DNA of 64,000 bases from assembly GCF_003640665.1 (NCBI RefSeq), contig NZ_QQXL01000009.1, positions 1 through 64,000 of the forward strand. The letters are read 5' to 3'. This DNA comes from Galactobacter caseinivorans. GTDB taxonomy: Bacteria > Actinomycetota > Actinomycetes > Actinomycetales > Micrococcaceae. A program made the position numbers and the translations under genes. Positions 1 through 8,815 of the stretch are shown here, piece by piece. The stretch's first letter is position 1, and each line of letters opens with the position of its first letter. The notes below the pieces were generated by a model that was not told the DNA's origin, did no database searches, and worked only from the letters and a program-made list of their open reading frames with translations.

Positions 1-194
1 GGCTTCAAAACAGTTCAAGCAAGCTCTGCACGCGTCCACTATTCGGTTACGAAACAACAACCTTCGCAACCCCAAAATTTCATACAGCATCACCACAACA
101 AAATATTGTGTCACCACGCACACGCAAGTAACACACAGACCACCACCACACCCCCGAACAGCAGCAATGCGCAGGGTTGTGGCGGAGTGAAAGA
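1..194 (+). other. 23S-5S intergenic spacer of an rRNA operon
   Basis: This stretch is AT-richer than the rest of the window, carries no credible ORF and leads directly into the 5S gene. Its position and composition fit the internal transcribed spacer between 23S and 5S rRNA. I could not recognise any mature 23S sequence in it, so the 23S gene should end just left of the window. Confidence 0.6.
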
Positions 195-311
195 GTTACG
201 GCGGTCATAGCGTAGGGGAAACGCCCGGTCCCATCCCGAACCCGGAAGCTAAGCCCTACAGCGCCGATGGTACTGCAACCGGGAGGTTGTGGGAGAGTAG
301 GACGCCGCCGG
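195..311 (+). rRNA. rrf: 5S ribosomal RNA
   Basis: The sequence has the standard actinobacterial 5S form: it opens with GTTACGGCGGTCATAGCG, contains the conserved CCCGGTCCCATCCCGAACCC block, then GAAGCTAAGCCC, and closes with GGGAGAGTAGGACGCCGCC pairing back to the 5' end. The length is about 117 nt, normal for the family. It is the last gene of an rRNA operon entering from the left. Ends are set by pairing of the terminal helix and may be off by one or two bases. Confidence 0.96.
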
Positions 312-325
312 ACACAACCACACGG

Positions 326-381
326 AAAGGCCCCGCAGCCCCCAAACCCCTAACAGGGTTCGGAGAGGCGCGGGGCCTTTC
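326..381 (+). terminator. Rho-independent terminator of the rRNA operon
   Basis: An 11-bp GC stem (AAAGGCCCCGC with its complement at about 370-380) encloses a 33-nt loop and ends in a short T stretch, directly after the 5S gene. Confidence 0.8.
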
Positions 382-490
382 TCATGCCCACATTCAATCC
401 CCGGCCGGCACCCACACCGCCGGCCGACGCGAATCCTGCCTTCAATGCCGATTCTGGAGCGGGCCGCCAGAGCGGGACTATCATGGGCGC

Positions 491-973
491 ATGGACAGTC
501 TCTTCTCACACGCTGCCGGCGACGCCGATTCGCCTGGGCCAGAAGCCCCCAGGGAAGTGGTGAGCGTCGAGCTGCAGATCCCCGGCGATGCAGCCAGCGC
601 GGCCGAGGGCTTCTTTGACTACCTGCACCTGTGGTGGCCGGTGAACCTCTATTCGGTGTCCGGCTCGGGAGCGCAATTGTGGTGGGACCAAGCAGGGCTG
701 TTGGAGGACACGGAGCGCGATGAGCGTGTTCAGCTCGGGGCAAGCCTCCTGTGGAGTCCGCCGCAGGGTGCTGCGGTGAAGATGGGGGTGCCCGGCGCCG
801 AGGGTGACGAGTGGGAGGTACGGATCGAGGACCGAGGGGTCGCCGCTCACGTCACCTTCACCGCCCCTCTCCCGCGCCATCAGCCCGGTCAGGAGGCGCA
901 GCCAGTCCCCACGGATCTGTGGGAGCAGGTGATGGGCTTTTACGCACGGTTCATGGGTGCTGGGAAGGACTAG
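491..973 (+). CDS. SRPBCC/AHSA1-like domain protein
   Basis: A 160-residue soluble protein. The ATG at 491 is chosen because the upstream open frame runs through the 5S gene and its terminator, which cannot be coding. The part from about residue 22 onward (a hydrophobic strand, then a helix ending in WWP, then strands with spaced V and W residues) resembles the START/SRPBCC helix-grip fold of the AHSA1 type, which binds hydrophobic ligands or co-chaperone partners. No catalytic motif is visible and the ligand cannot be guessed. It stands alone between the rRNA operon and tRNA-Pro. The family call rests on pattern resemblance only. Confidence 0.6.
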   Translation: MDSLFSHAAGDADSPGPEAPREVVSVELQIPGDAASAAEGFFDYLHLWWPVNLYSVSGSGAQLWWDQAGLLEDTERDERVQLGASLLWSPPQGAAVKMGVPGAEGDEWEVRIEDRGVAAHVTFTAPLPRHQPGQEAQPVPTDLWEQVMGFYARFMGAGKD

Positions 974-1069
974 TTTCTGGCTGTCAGCTCTTCATTTAGC
1001 AGGCACCCGGAGGCTCCCACCGATTTGGGGATTGCTTTCAGGGTGAGTATGCTGGGTGAGCACGGTTTA

Positions 1070-1147
<78 letters not shown>

Positions 1148-1150
1148 CAC

Positions 1151-1185
1151 AAAAAAGTCGGAGGAGAAATCCTCCGACTTTTTCG
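1151..1185 (+). terminator. Terminator after tRNA-Pro
   Basis: An 8-bp stem (GTCGGAGG with CCTCCGAC) has A-tracts before and T-tracts after, so it can work in both directions: for tRNA-Pro on the plus strand and for the ABC ATPase gene arriving on the minus strand. Confidence 0.85.
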
Positions 1186-1224
1186 TTTCCCGGAACTGTT
1201 TTCGCTCGCCGGGCCGGGCCCGCG

Positions 1225-2325
1225 TTAGACGGTCGCGAGCGTACGGTGGGAGTCGTCCAGGCGCAGACCTGAAGCGGCGTCGAACAAGTGCACGCGGGTC
1301 TGATCAGGCCGCACGTGGATGGTGTCGCCGGGCTGGATGGCGGAATGTCCGCCGGCTCGCACCACCATCTGCTTTTGCTGGCCGGCAACGGTGGCGCGGC
1401 CGTACACGTAGGCGTCCGCCCCCAGTTCCTCCACCACGTCCACCGCGACCGTGATGCCGCCCTCGGCGATCTTGAGATCTTCCGGGCGCACACCAAACGT
1501 CACGGTGGCGCCGGTCAGGGAGTCGCGTTGAGAATCGCTCACGGGCAGCAGGAACTCGCCGAACCGCACGCCAGCCTCCTCCAGCGCCACGTCCACCAGG
1601 TTCATGGCGGGGGAGCCCATAAAGCCGGCCACAAAGACGTTCTTGGGGGTGTCATACAGCGCACGTGGGGTATCTACTTGCTGCAGCTTGCCGTCTGAGA
1701 GCACGGCGACGCGGTCTCCCATGGTCATGGCCTCCACCTGGTCGTGCGTCACGTAGACGGTCGTGACGCCCAGCCGGCGGGTGAGTGAGGCGATCTGGGT
1801 GCGCGTCTGGACTCGCAGCTTGGCGTCCAAGTTGGAGAGCGGCTCATCCATGAGGAAGACCTTGGGGGAGCGAACAATGGCCCGGCCCATGGCCACCCGC
1901 TGGCGCTGGCCGCCGGAGAGCGCCTTGGGCTTGCGCTTCAGGAAGGACTCCAGGTCTAGTAGCTTGGCCGCCTCCAGGACGCGCTTTTCGCGCTCTTCCT
2001 TGGAGACCCCGGCAATCTTGAGGGCAAACCCCATATTGTCAGCCACACTCATGTGGGGGTACAGCGCATAATTCTGGAAGACCATCGCGATGTCGCAATC
2101 CTTGGGTGCCACGTCGGTGACGTCCGCGTCGCCGATCAGGATTCGACCGCCGTCGACCGGTTCTAGCCCCGCCAACATGCGCAGGGTCGTGGACTTACCG
2201 CAACCGGACGGACCTACCAGGACCAGGAACTCGCCGTCCTGAATCTCCAGCTCAAAGCCGTCCACGGAGGGGACCAAGGCCCCGGGGTACAGGCGCGTGG
2301 CGCCATCAAACGTGACAGAGGCCAT
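1225..2325 (-). CDS. Sugar ABC transporter ATPase, MsmK/UgpC/MalK type
   Basis: A 366-residue cytoplasmic ATPase energising carbohydrate import. The nucleotide-binding domain shows Walker A GPSGCGKST at residues 38-46, Q-loop near 84, signature LSGGQRQ at 136-142, Walker B VFLMDEP at 156-162 and the switch His in YVTHDQVEAM. The C-terminal ~130 residues form the OB-fold regulatory extension (MOI/TOBE) typical of the MalK/UgpC class, including the GFMGSPAMN motif. Length is normal. Start ATG has GGAAGG about 10 nt upstream. No permease or binding-protein genes are nearby, which fits the shared 'multitask' ATPases (MsmX/MsmK) that serve several importers. It lies downstream of otsA-otsB in the same direction, 58 bp away, so a link to trehalose is possible but unproven. 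Confidence 0.93.
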   Translation of the reverse strand: MASVTFDGATRLYPGALVPSVDGFELEIQDGEFLVLVGPSGCGKSTTLRMLAGLEPVDGGRILIGDADVTDVAPKDCDIAMVFQNYALYPHMSVADNMGFALKIAGVSKEEREKRVLEAAKLLDLESFLKRKPKALSGGQRQRVAMGRAIVRSPKVFLMDEPLSNLDAKLRVQTRTQIASLTRRLGVTTVYVTHDQVEAMTMGDRVAVLSDGKLQQVDTPRALYDTPKNVFVAGFMGSPAMNLVDVALEEAGVRFGEFLLPVSDSQRDSLTGATVTFGVRPEDLKIAEGGITVAVDVVEELGADAYVYGRATVAGQQKQMVVRAGGHSAIQPGDTIHVRPDQTRVHLFDAASGLRLDDSHRTLATV

Positions 2326-2383
2326 GGGGCATCAACCTTCCACGGGCAGGTACGTGCCCGACGATCCGTAGTGAATGGTGTGA

Positions 2384-3163
2384 TCAGCCTCTCACATCCA
2401 CCAGGAGTTGCAGTAGCTCCGCGATGTCACCAGGCCCGTCCACGCTGAACTCCGCGGCGGTACGTCCGGTACCCACCTTGATCCCCACATCCGCGGGGGA
2501 GAGCACCTTGAAGGCGTCCTCATCCGTCACGTCGTCGCCGGCAAAAAGCACCACGGACGCGTCGGTGACCTCGCGCAGCCAATTGAGGCCCTGGCCCTTG
2601 TTCGCCTCCAGCACGGTCACCTCGATCATGCCCTTGCCCTGCGTGGCCGTGACGCCGTCCAGGCGGTCAAGGCCGGAGAAGGCGGCGCGGACCACGGCCC
2701 CCAGCTGCTCCTGAGGGGTCATACGCACGTGCAGCACCAGGCCGGCGGGCTTGCTCTCCACCCACGCGCCCTCAAACTGCTGGGCCACGGCCTCCAGCGT
2801 GGCGGCGGCCTTCTTGAGCAGCTTGCTCTGCTTGTTGCTCAGCTGTGCCTGGGATACCTCAGCCTCAAACTCGGAGGGCGCAAAGTGCTCGGCGCCGTGG
2901 CTGCCCACCAAGAGGGTGCGCGGGCCGGGGGAGGCGACGTCGCGAAGGGACTCGAGCGCGCGCCCTGAGATGAGCGCGATGTCGGTATCCGCCGCGTCGG
3001 CCAACTCCCGCAGCGCCCTGGCGGCCGCGGGGAGCGGGCGCGCCTGGCTGGGATCGTCAACAAAGGGCGAAAGCGTTCCGTCGAAGTCCAGGGCGATGAG
3101 CAGGTGGCCCGCGCGGGCCAGCCGCCCCACACGCTCTCGCAGAGCGGGGGAGAGGCCGGTCAT
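2384..3163 (-). CDS. otsB: Trehalose-6-phosphate phosphatase
   Basis: A 259-residue HAD-superfamily phosphatase that removes phosphate from trehalose-6-phosphate, the second step of the OtsA-OtsB trehalose pathway. The catalytic motif I is DFDGT at residues 26-30 (nucleophile D26, acid/base D28), motif II is the LISGR block near 64-68, and motif IV is GDDVTDEDAF at 209-218. Length matches bacterial OtsB. Its start codon overlaps the otsA stop by ATGA, showing translational coupling. Trehalose serves as a compatible solute and stress protectant. Confidence 0.95.
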   Translation of the reverse strand: MTGLSPALRERVGRLARAGHLLIALDFDGTLSPFVDDPSQARPLPAAARALRELADAADTDIALISGRALESLRDVASPGPRTLLVGSHGAEHFAPSEFEAEVSQAQLSNKQSKLLKKAAATLEAVAQQFEGAWVESKPAGLVLHVRMTPQEQLGAVVRAAFSGLDRLDGVTATQGKGMIEVTVLEANKGQGLNWLREVTDASVVLFAGDDVTDEDAFKVLSPADVGIKVGTGRTAAEFSVDGPGDIAELLQLLVDVRG

Positions 3164-4611
3164 GCCGAGGACTCCTCGGTGGTGCCGGGGGCGTTGCCCA
3201 TCAGCGAGTCAAGGAACTCCCTGGACCAACGGTTTACGTCGTGAGACTCAACGGTGCGGCGCATGCTGGACATGCGGCGCTTGGCCTCCGGCGGCGCCAT
3301 CTCGATTCCGGACATGATCGCGGCCTTCAACCCATCAATATCGTGCGGGCTGACGATGATCGCCTGACGCAACTGATCCGCAGCACCCGCGAACTCTGAG
3401 AGCACCAGTCTCCCGCCGCCGTCGGCCCCTCTCGCCATGACGTACTCCTTGGCCACCAGGTTCATGCCGTCCCGCAACGGGGTGACCAGCATGACGTCCG
3501 CGGCCAGGTAGAGCGCCACCATCTCCTCCACCGGGTAGGAATGGTGCAGATAGCGCACGGCGGTCGCCGCAAACGAGTCATACTCGCCGTTGATGCGGCC
3601 CACGGTGCCCTCCACCTCCTCCCGCAGCTGCTGGTAGGAGTCCACCTTCTCCCGGGAGGGGCTGGCGATCTGGATGAGGCCGGTCTGGCCCACCTGCACC
3701 ACACCGTCATCTAGGAGCTCCGCGTAGGCCTTGAGGCGGTGCCGGATGCCCTTGGTGTAATCGAGGCGGTCCACGCCAAGCAGGACCGTCTCCGGGTCTC
3801 CCATCTCCACGCGGATCTGCACTGCGCGGGCCCGCACGTCAGGATCCTGCGCCAACGCGGCAATGTGCGCGGCGTCGATGGAAATGGGGTGCGTCTCCGC
3901 GCGGCTGACCCGGGAGGTGCCCGGGACCTGCACGCCGCCCTTGCGCGCGGTCACGCCAAGGAAGCGACGCACGCTCGTCAGGAAGTTGGCGGTATCAGAG
4001 GCGCGCTGGAACCCGATCAGGTCCGCACCAAGCAGGCCTTCGAGGATGCGGGCGCGCCAGGGCAGCTGCGCAAACAGCTCGGCTGGCGGGAAGGGGATGT
4101 GGTTAAAGAATCCGATGCGCAGGTCCGGGCGGGCGTCGCGCAGCATGCGGGGCACCAGCTGCAATTGGTAGTCATGCACCCACACGGTGGCGCCGTGGGC
4201 GGCGGTGGCCGCGGCGGCGCGAGCAAAGCGGGCGTTCACCTCGCGGTAGGCCACCCACCAGGTGCGGTGAAACTCCGGCGGCACAATCACGTCGTGGTAC
4301 AGCGGCCACAGGGTGGCGTTGGAGAAGCCCTCGTAGTAGAGGCGCAGCTCGGAGGCGCTCAGGGGAACGGGAACCTGATGGATGCCGCCCTCGTCAAACT
4401 CGTCCAGCGGCTCATCCACGCCGCCATGCCACCCCACCCACGCGCCGCCGGAGGACTGCATGGTGGGCGCAAGCGCCGTGACCAGACCGCCGGGGGAGCG
4501 GCGCCACTGAGGGGTTCCGTCAGCCCCAGTCACCCGATCCACAGGCAAGCGGTTGGCCACCACCACAAAGTCATGTTGTCCCGGTGATGTGCTCTTCTTC
4601 GTGCCGCGCAT
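3160..4611 (-). CDS. otsA: Trehalose-6-phosphate synthase (GT20)
   Basis: A 483-residue retaining glycosyltransferase that joins UDP-glucose (or another nucleotide glucose) to glucose-6-phosphate. Family marks are [10 protein letters not shown] and [12 protein letters not shown] near the N-terminus, [29 protein letters not shown] (donor and substrate binding) and the C-terminal [12 protein letters not shown] use ATG 4611 because GGGAGG lies about 8 nt upstream. A 14-residue longer frame would begin at a TTG at 4653 without a good ribosome site. otsB follows with a 4-base overlap. The divergent thioredoxin-like gene starts 175 bp away, so both promoters lie in that gap. Confidence 0.95.
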   Translation of the reverse strand: MRGTKKSTSPGQHDFVVVANRLPVDRVTGADGTPQWRRSPGGLVTALAPTMQSSGGAWVGWHGGVDEPLDEFDEGGIHQVPVPLSASELRLYYEGFSNATLWPLYHDVIVPPEFHRTWWVAYREVNARFARAAAATAAHGATVWVHDYQLQLVPRMLRDARPDLRIGFFNHIPFPPAELFAQLPWRARILEGLLGADLIGFQRASDTANFLTSVRRFLGVTARKGGVQVPGTSRVSRAETHPISIDAAHIAALAQDPDVRARAVQIRVEMGDPETVLLGVDRLDYTKGIRHRLKAYAELLDDGVVQVGQTGLIQIASPSREKVDSYQQLREEVEGTVGRINGEYDSFAATAVRYLHHSYPVEEMVALYLAADVMLVTPLRDGMNLVAKEYVMARGADGGGRLVLSEFAGAADQLRQAIIVSPHDIDGLKAAIMSGIEMAPPEAKRRMSSMRRTVESHDVNRWSREFLDSLMGNAPGTTEESSA

Positions 4612-4786
4612 GCGATTCCTCCCAGAGTCCGTAATTGCGAGCCTACCCAGCAACAGAGCGTCATGGCGTCATGAAGCTGTGACGAGCCTGAAAATGCCTC
4701 ACAGGCCGCTCGCGTATCCTGTGACAGTTGAAGTGACAACTTCCCCCACCGTGCGTCGTTGACGTGCGAGCTAAGGATCTGGACAC

Positions 4787-5710
4787 ATGGCATCGAATAG
4801 CCCGCGGCCCAGCAAGGCCGATCGACTTGAGGCCGCGCGCGCGCAAGCGCGAGCCACCCGCGACGCCGCTGAGAAGAAGCGCCGTCAGCGCTCCCTGTGG
4901 ATCAAGATCGGCGTGATTGTTGCCGCGGTCGCCGTGGTTGCCGGTGGTATCGGCATCTACGTTTCCACGCAGTTCAACCCGAACAACACCGTGGCCAAGA
5001 CCGGCCCCGTGCCGGCCAACGCCAACCAGTACGGCGGCGTGGTCAACAACGGCCCCAACCAGCTCGCGGAGTCCCCCGCTGATACTCCCCAGGAGATCAA
5101 CACGGACACGGTGGAGGGCGCGGTGGGCAAGCAGGGCGAGCCGACCAAGCCGCAGGGCGCCAACGACAAGGCCAACCCGGCTCAGGTCATCGTTTACGTC
5201 GATCTTCTGTGCCCCTTCTGCAAGCAGTTTGAGGACACCAACGCGGCTCTGTTGGAGACGTACGTGAAGGACAAGAAGGCAACCGTGGAGTACCGCATGG
5301 TGACCTTCCTGGATCGGGCCTCTTCCACGAACTACCCCTCACGTGGCGCCAACGCTATGGCCTGCGTCGCCAATGAGGCGCCCGCCGCGTACATGCCCTT
5401 CATGAAGTCGCTCTGGAAGGCAGTGGACGAGGGGTTGGTCAATGAGCAGTCAGCTTCGAGTGGCCTCACCAATGCCCAACTGGGCGAACGTGCCGTTGCC
5501 GCTGGCGCGCCGGACTCCGTGAAGTCCTGCATCGAGAATGGCACCTACCGCCCGTGGGTCAAGCTGACCACCGGACTGGCCCAGCAGGCCAACGTGCAGG
5601 GCACCCCGTCCGTTTTGATCAACGGCGAGACCTACACCGGTGCTGCTGATAGTGCCGAGGCGTTCAAGGCGTTCGCCGACGAGAAGATCGCCGCGGCCGC
5701 CAAGAAGTAG
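4787..5710 (+). CDS. Membrane-anchored DsbA-like thioredoxin-fold protein
   Basis: A 307-residue protein with a charged cytoplasmic N-terminus (residues 1-37), one membrane segment (about 38-60), a Pro/Gly/Asn-rich linker and an extracytoplasmic thioredoxin fold. The active site is CPFC at 142-145 (DsbA class CxxC), the cis-proline loop is GTPSVLI, and two further cysteines occur in the helical insertion. The likely role is oxidation or isomerisation of disulfides in exported proteins. In Actinobacteria similar proteins are often found as DsbA-like or Pkn-linked anchored thioredoxins. It is monocistronic, followed by a strong terminator. Confidence 0.88.
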   Translation: MASNSPRPSKADRLEAARAQARATRDAAEKKRRQRSLWIKIGVIVAAVAVVAGGIGIYVSTQFNPNNTVAKTGPVPANANQYGGVVNNGPNQLAESPADTPQEINTDTVEGAVGKQGEPTKPQGANDKANPAQVIVYVDLLCPFCKQFEDTNAALLETYVKDKKATVEYRMVTFLDRASSTNYPSRGANAMACVANEAPAAYMPFMKSLWKAVDEGLVNEQSASSGLTNAQLGERAVAAGAPDSVKSCIENGTYRPWVKLTTGLAQQANVQGTPSVLINGETYTGAADSAEAFKAFADEKIAAAAKK

Positions 5711-5749
5711 CAGCCAGCAATTCGTCTGAGCCGCGCCAAGCTGCGCGGA

Positions 5750-5788
5750 GGAGGCCGCGATTCCCGCTCCGGGAGTCGCGGCCTCTGT
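5750..5788 (+). terminator. Terminator after the DsbA-like gene
   Basis: A 16-bp near-perfect stem beginning GAGGCCGCGATTCCCG with a 3-nt loop, followed by a short T-containing tail. Confidence 0.8.
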
Positions 5789-5953
5789 GTTGGCGGCGTG
5801 TGGCCGCTTGCCCCGGACCGAGTGCAGGGCCATGCCCCGGGGCTGGAGGGGCTTGGCAAGGTCTCTGGCCGGATCATGGGTCTGGCGCAGGGCGGCGAAA
5901 GTGCTCGACGGCGTTGGCTTGGGTAGGATGGTTCGGGACCGTGCGCGGTCCGC

Positions 5954-6030
5954 GCCTCCTTAGCTCAGTTGGCCAGAGCACCTGTCTTGTAAACAGGGGG
6001 TCACCGGTTCGAATCCGGTAGGGGGCTCCA
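5954..6030 (+). tRNA. tRNA-Thr (anticodon TGT)
   Basis: Acceptor GCCTCCT pairs with AGGGGGC (one T-G pair), the D-arm has AGCTCAGTTGGCCAGAGC, the anticodon stem-loop is CCTGTCTTGTAAACAGG with anticodon TGT, and the T-arm has GGTTCGAATCC. CCA is encoded at 6028-6030. Confidence 0.96.
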
Positions 6031-6031
6031 C

Positions 6032-6063
6032 GAAAAAACCCCGCGATATCGCGGGGTTTTTTG
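6032..6063 (+). terminator. Bidirectional terminator between tRNA-Thr and the GT87 gene
   Basis: A perfect palindromic stem CCCCGCGAT/ATCGCGGGG is flanked by A6 and T6, so it can stop the tRNA transcript and the convergent glycosyltransferase transcript. Confidence 0.88.
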
Positions 6064-6134
6064 CTTGTGCGTTCGCAGCTTGTGCGATCGCTGAATGCGC
6101 GGGTCTCCGGCTGGCGCCGGTCGCCGCGCCGGGC

Positions 6135-7367
6135 CTACGCCGCCGCGGCGGTGAGGCGCCGGCGATCCTTGAACGCGGAGGCCGCGACCGCCGTCGAGCA
6201 CCCAAGCACCGCGATCACAAACAGGGCGTGGAGCACGTAAACCCACCACGGCAGGGTGTCGTCCGGGTGCATGCCGAAGCAGCGCACAATCAGCTTGGGC
6301 GTGAGGAAGAGGACGGCGCCGGCAAAGCCGCACGCGGCCCAGAACACGCGCCTCCACGGCAACGTCACCAGCGTGGAGGCCTCGGCCAGCGCGAAGGCGA
6401 AGAGGGGGAACCAAACCCAGTGATGCGACCACGTCACGGGGGAAATGAGCGCGGCGCAGGCCCCGCCCAACCCCAGCTGCGAGGCGATGCTCAGCCGGGT
6501 TCGGAGGGTGCGCATCGCCACGTAGAACACGCCGACGGTGAGCACGGCAAGCACCAACCACAGCGCCTGGGGTGCGCCCACTCGCTCAAGCACACCGCGC
6601 AGTGAGAGGTTGTCGATGTACTCCAACCCGCCAACGCGGGAGGGATCCACCACCGCCTTGGTCCAGAACTCCACAGTGAGATCCGGCATCACGAGAAGGG
6701 TGGCCAGCTGGGTCGCCAGGAAGGTGCCGGCTGCCACCAGGATGGGAAGGATCCGGCCAAGGGCCAGGGGGACCAGCATGAGGGCAAGCGGCGTCAGCTT
6801 GACGCCGGCGCAGAGGCCGATGGCGACGGCGAAGGGCAACAAGGACTTAAAGCGGACTGCGGTGAGGTACGCGGCGCCCATGAGGATGATGTTGACCTGG
6901 CCCAAGAGGATGGTGTCCCGGAACGGGCCGCTGGCCACAAACACCGTGGCTGTGAGCCACAGCGGCATCCACCGTGCGGCCCGGGGAAACAGGGCGTGAG
7001 CACGCGTGGTCAGATCCCTGACCACCAGCAGGCCAATCACCAGGGACACGGCGTTGAGCAGGAGGTAGCCGACCTCAAACGGCATGAGTGCAAAGACCGA
7101 GAACAGCACCGCGGCAAAGGGCGGGTACGTGAAGGGCAGGCCCGGATCGTGGACCGGCCCCAGGATGGGTGCGTACAGCCCGGAGGGGTTGTTGAGCAGC
7201 TCCGCGCCGCCGGCCCGGTACACCTTAAAGTCCAGCCCTGGGACGCGGGCGCTCTCCAATGCGATGGCGTAGCTGGCGCAAAGTACCGCCGCCACGCCAA
7301 GGCAGATCAGGACGATGCGGATTGGTGACGGCATCCCGCTGAACGGGACGTGGGTGCGCTTCGACAT
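6135..7367 (-). CDS. GT87-type (DUF2029) membrane glycosyltransferase
   Basis: A 410-residue polytopic protein with about ten hydrophobic segments. Start ATG 7367 (MSKRTHVPFSGM) has GGAAG about 9 nt upstream; the longer frame to 7478 is not supported. The first outer loop carries DFKVYRAGG, the usual D-x-x-V/Y catalytic-loop pattern of GT87 polyprenyl-phosphate-mannose-dependent transferases, and later loops hold FTYPPFAA and SPVTWSHHWVW, both typical of the family. Related actinobacterial enzymes add alpha-mannose to lipomannan or other wall glycans from a polyprenyl donor on the outer membrane face. The exact acceptor cannot be told from sequence. Confidence 0.85.
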   Translation of the reverse strand: MSKRTHVPFSGMPSPIRIVLICLGVAAVLCASYAIALESARVPGLDFKVYRAGGAELLNNPSGLYAPILGPVHDPGLPFTYPPFAAVLFSVFALMPFEVGYLLLNAVSLVIGLLVVRDLTTRAHALFPRAARWMPLWLTATVFVASGPFRDTILLGQVNIILMGAAYLTAVRFKSLLPFAVAIGLCAGVKLTPLALMLVPLALGRILPILVAAGTFLATQLATLLVMPDLTVEFWTKAVVDPSRVGGLEYIDNLSLRGVLERVGAPQALWLVLAVLTVGVFYVAMRTLRTRLSIASQLGLGGACAALISPVTWSHHWVWFPLFAFALAEASTLVTLPWRRVFWAACGFAGAVLFLTPKLIVRCFGMHPDDTLPWWVYVLHALFVIAVLGCSTAVAASAFKDRRRLTAAAA

Positions 7368-7622
7368 GTGGTGCTTCCAGATCGCTTGGACCGGACGAGG
7401 AAACAACGTCGCAGTTCCTGCCACCATCGTCATCCGGAGACTTAGACAACAGCCTAGAGTCAACGCGTCATGCAGCACGAATCTGGGGGTCGCCGGACGC
7501 GGATCCGGCGGGCGCCGCCGGCGGCCATCCGGGTCAGGGAATATCCCGGCCCAGCCGTGCGCTGAACCTGGGGAGTTCTAGGGGCAGTGATGAGCCCCTC
7601 CGTCATTCTGAAGGGAATTTCA

Positions 7623-8297
7623 GTGGAGCAGCAGCGTCCGATGTCCGTGGCCATCCTGGGAGCCGGGCACGTGGGCACCGTCTTGGCCAGGCTCTCCGTC
7701 GCGGCGGGGCACGATGTTCGGTTGGCGACCACGCGTGACGCCCGCGAGCTGGCGTTGATCGCTGACTTCCTGGTCCCGGGGGTGCGCGCCACCTCCATCC
7801 GTGAGGCCACGGTGGGCGCGGATCTGGTGATCGCGGCTGTTCCGCTGCACCGCTACTCCACGCTGGATCGCGAGGCGCTCGCCGGACATGTGGTGGTGGA
7901 CCTGCTCAACTACTGGCCGGGCACGGACGGAACCATCGAGGAATTCGAGGTGCCGCGGGGTTCAAGCGAGGTGATCGCCGACTTCCTGGACACGTCGGTG
8001 ACCGTGAAGACCCTGAACCACATCGGCTACCACGAGATGGAGTCGGATCACCGGCCTGCGGGCTCACCTGAGCGCCGCGCCGTGGCTCTGGCCGGAGACA
8101 ACCAGGACGCCAAGGCAGTGGTGGCGCGCTTCCTGGACCAGATTGGCTTTGACCCGGTGGACGCCGGCGACCTGGTTGCCGGGGCAGCCATGCAGCCGGG
8201 CACCCCCATTTTCAACGGCGGGTTCGACGCCGTGGCGTTGCGTGCCGAGTTGGCCGCCTTCGCGGCCGCGAACGCGCCGGCGCGGCAGGACGCCTGA
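7623..8297 (+). CDS. F420/NADP-dependent oxidoreductase-like protein
   Basis: A Rossmann-fold protein of 224 residues. The nucleotide-binding loop GAGHVG follows the first strand (VAILGAGHVGTVLA), and the rest follows the 'NADP oxidoreductase, coenzyme F420-dependent' pattern, with hydrophobic strands VIAAVPL, VVVDLLNYWPG and a C-terminal helical part. I prefer GTG 7623 because AAGGGA sits 6 nt upstream; an ATG at 7590 would add 11 residues. The family includes F420:NADPH reductases and ferric-reductase-like enzymes, so the substrate is unassigned. The antisense VOC frame overlaps its last 86 bases. Confidence 0.8.
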   Translation: MEQQRPMSVAILGAGHVGTVLARLSVAAGHDVRLATTRDARELALIADFLVPGVRATSIREATVGADLVIAAVPLHRYSTLDREALAGHVVVDLLNYWPGTDGTIEEFEVPRGSSEVIADFLDTSVTVKTLNHIGYHEMESDHRPAGSPERRAVALAGDNQDAKAVVARFLDQIGFDPVDAGDLVAGAAMQPGTPIFNGGFDAVALRAELAAFAAANAPARQDA

Positions 8298-8703
8298 CCG
8301 GAGGGCTCCCGGGCCGGCGCCGGCTCTCCTCCTCGGAGAGGTCCTCCACACGGGACATGAGTGACCACCGGACGCCGTAGGGGTCCCTGACGGAGGCGAA
8401 GCGGTCGCCGGTGACAAAGTCTGCCAAGGGCTCACGCACTGTGGCGCCCGCGGCCACGGCCCGCTCCACGAGCGCGTCCACGTCGGCGCAGTACAACGCG
8501 AGGGAATAGCAGTCGCCGTCTCCCTCGGGAGCGGCCACCAGCCCATACGCGGGATTGATCTCGCCGATCTGCAGCACGCCCTGATCAAATCTGAGCTCGG
8601 CATGGACCATGACGCCATCAATCACCGTGGAGTTGGCAGGGATTTCCGGGCCACGCTTGGCCTCACGCCCACCGCCTATGCCGCGGCCTTCGACTGGGAA
8701 CAT
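8212..8703 (-). CDS. VOC (glyoxalase/PhnB-like) protein, probably degraded
   Basis: The middle of this frame is clearly a vicinal-oxygen-chelate protein of the PhnB/glyoxalase type (MVHAELRFDQG, GLVAAPEGDGD, the helix VDALVERAVAAGATV, then VRDPYGVRWSLMSRVEDL). The usual first beta-alpha-beta unit of about 30 residues before the HAELRF strand is not recognisable in this frame, and neither ATG 8703 nor ATG 8610 has a ribosome site. After the normal C-terminus the frame continues into a run of Arg and Pro and overlaps the neighbouring gene antisense by 86 bp. I take it as a decayed or frameshifted copy; a functional short protein is less likely. Confidence 0.5.
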   Translation of the reverse strand: MFPVEGRGIGGGREAKRGPEIPANSTVIDGVMVHAELRFDQGVLQIGEINPAYGLVAAPEGDGDCYSLALYCADVDALVERAVAAGATVREPLADFVTGDRFASVRDPYGVRWSLMSRVEDLSEEESRRRPGSPPVRRPAAPARSRPRRRPTRHATPRRRTRR

Positions 8704-8815
8704 GAGGGGAGCGGGGCCGTGCCGCGAGGCATTTAGCCGCCGCGCCGCGCTGGGCCATGTGACCCGTTTGGTCAACCTTTGGGTGGGTGTCACGGGTGCC
8801 CTGTACGGTGGTCCG

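Noticed and set aside
8609-8815. Longer start for the osmolyte ATPase (upstream in-frame ATG at 8609)
   Set aside because: It would add about 69 residues of non-homologous sequence that lies over the VOC frame; the ATPase fold begins at GTG 8816.
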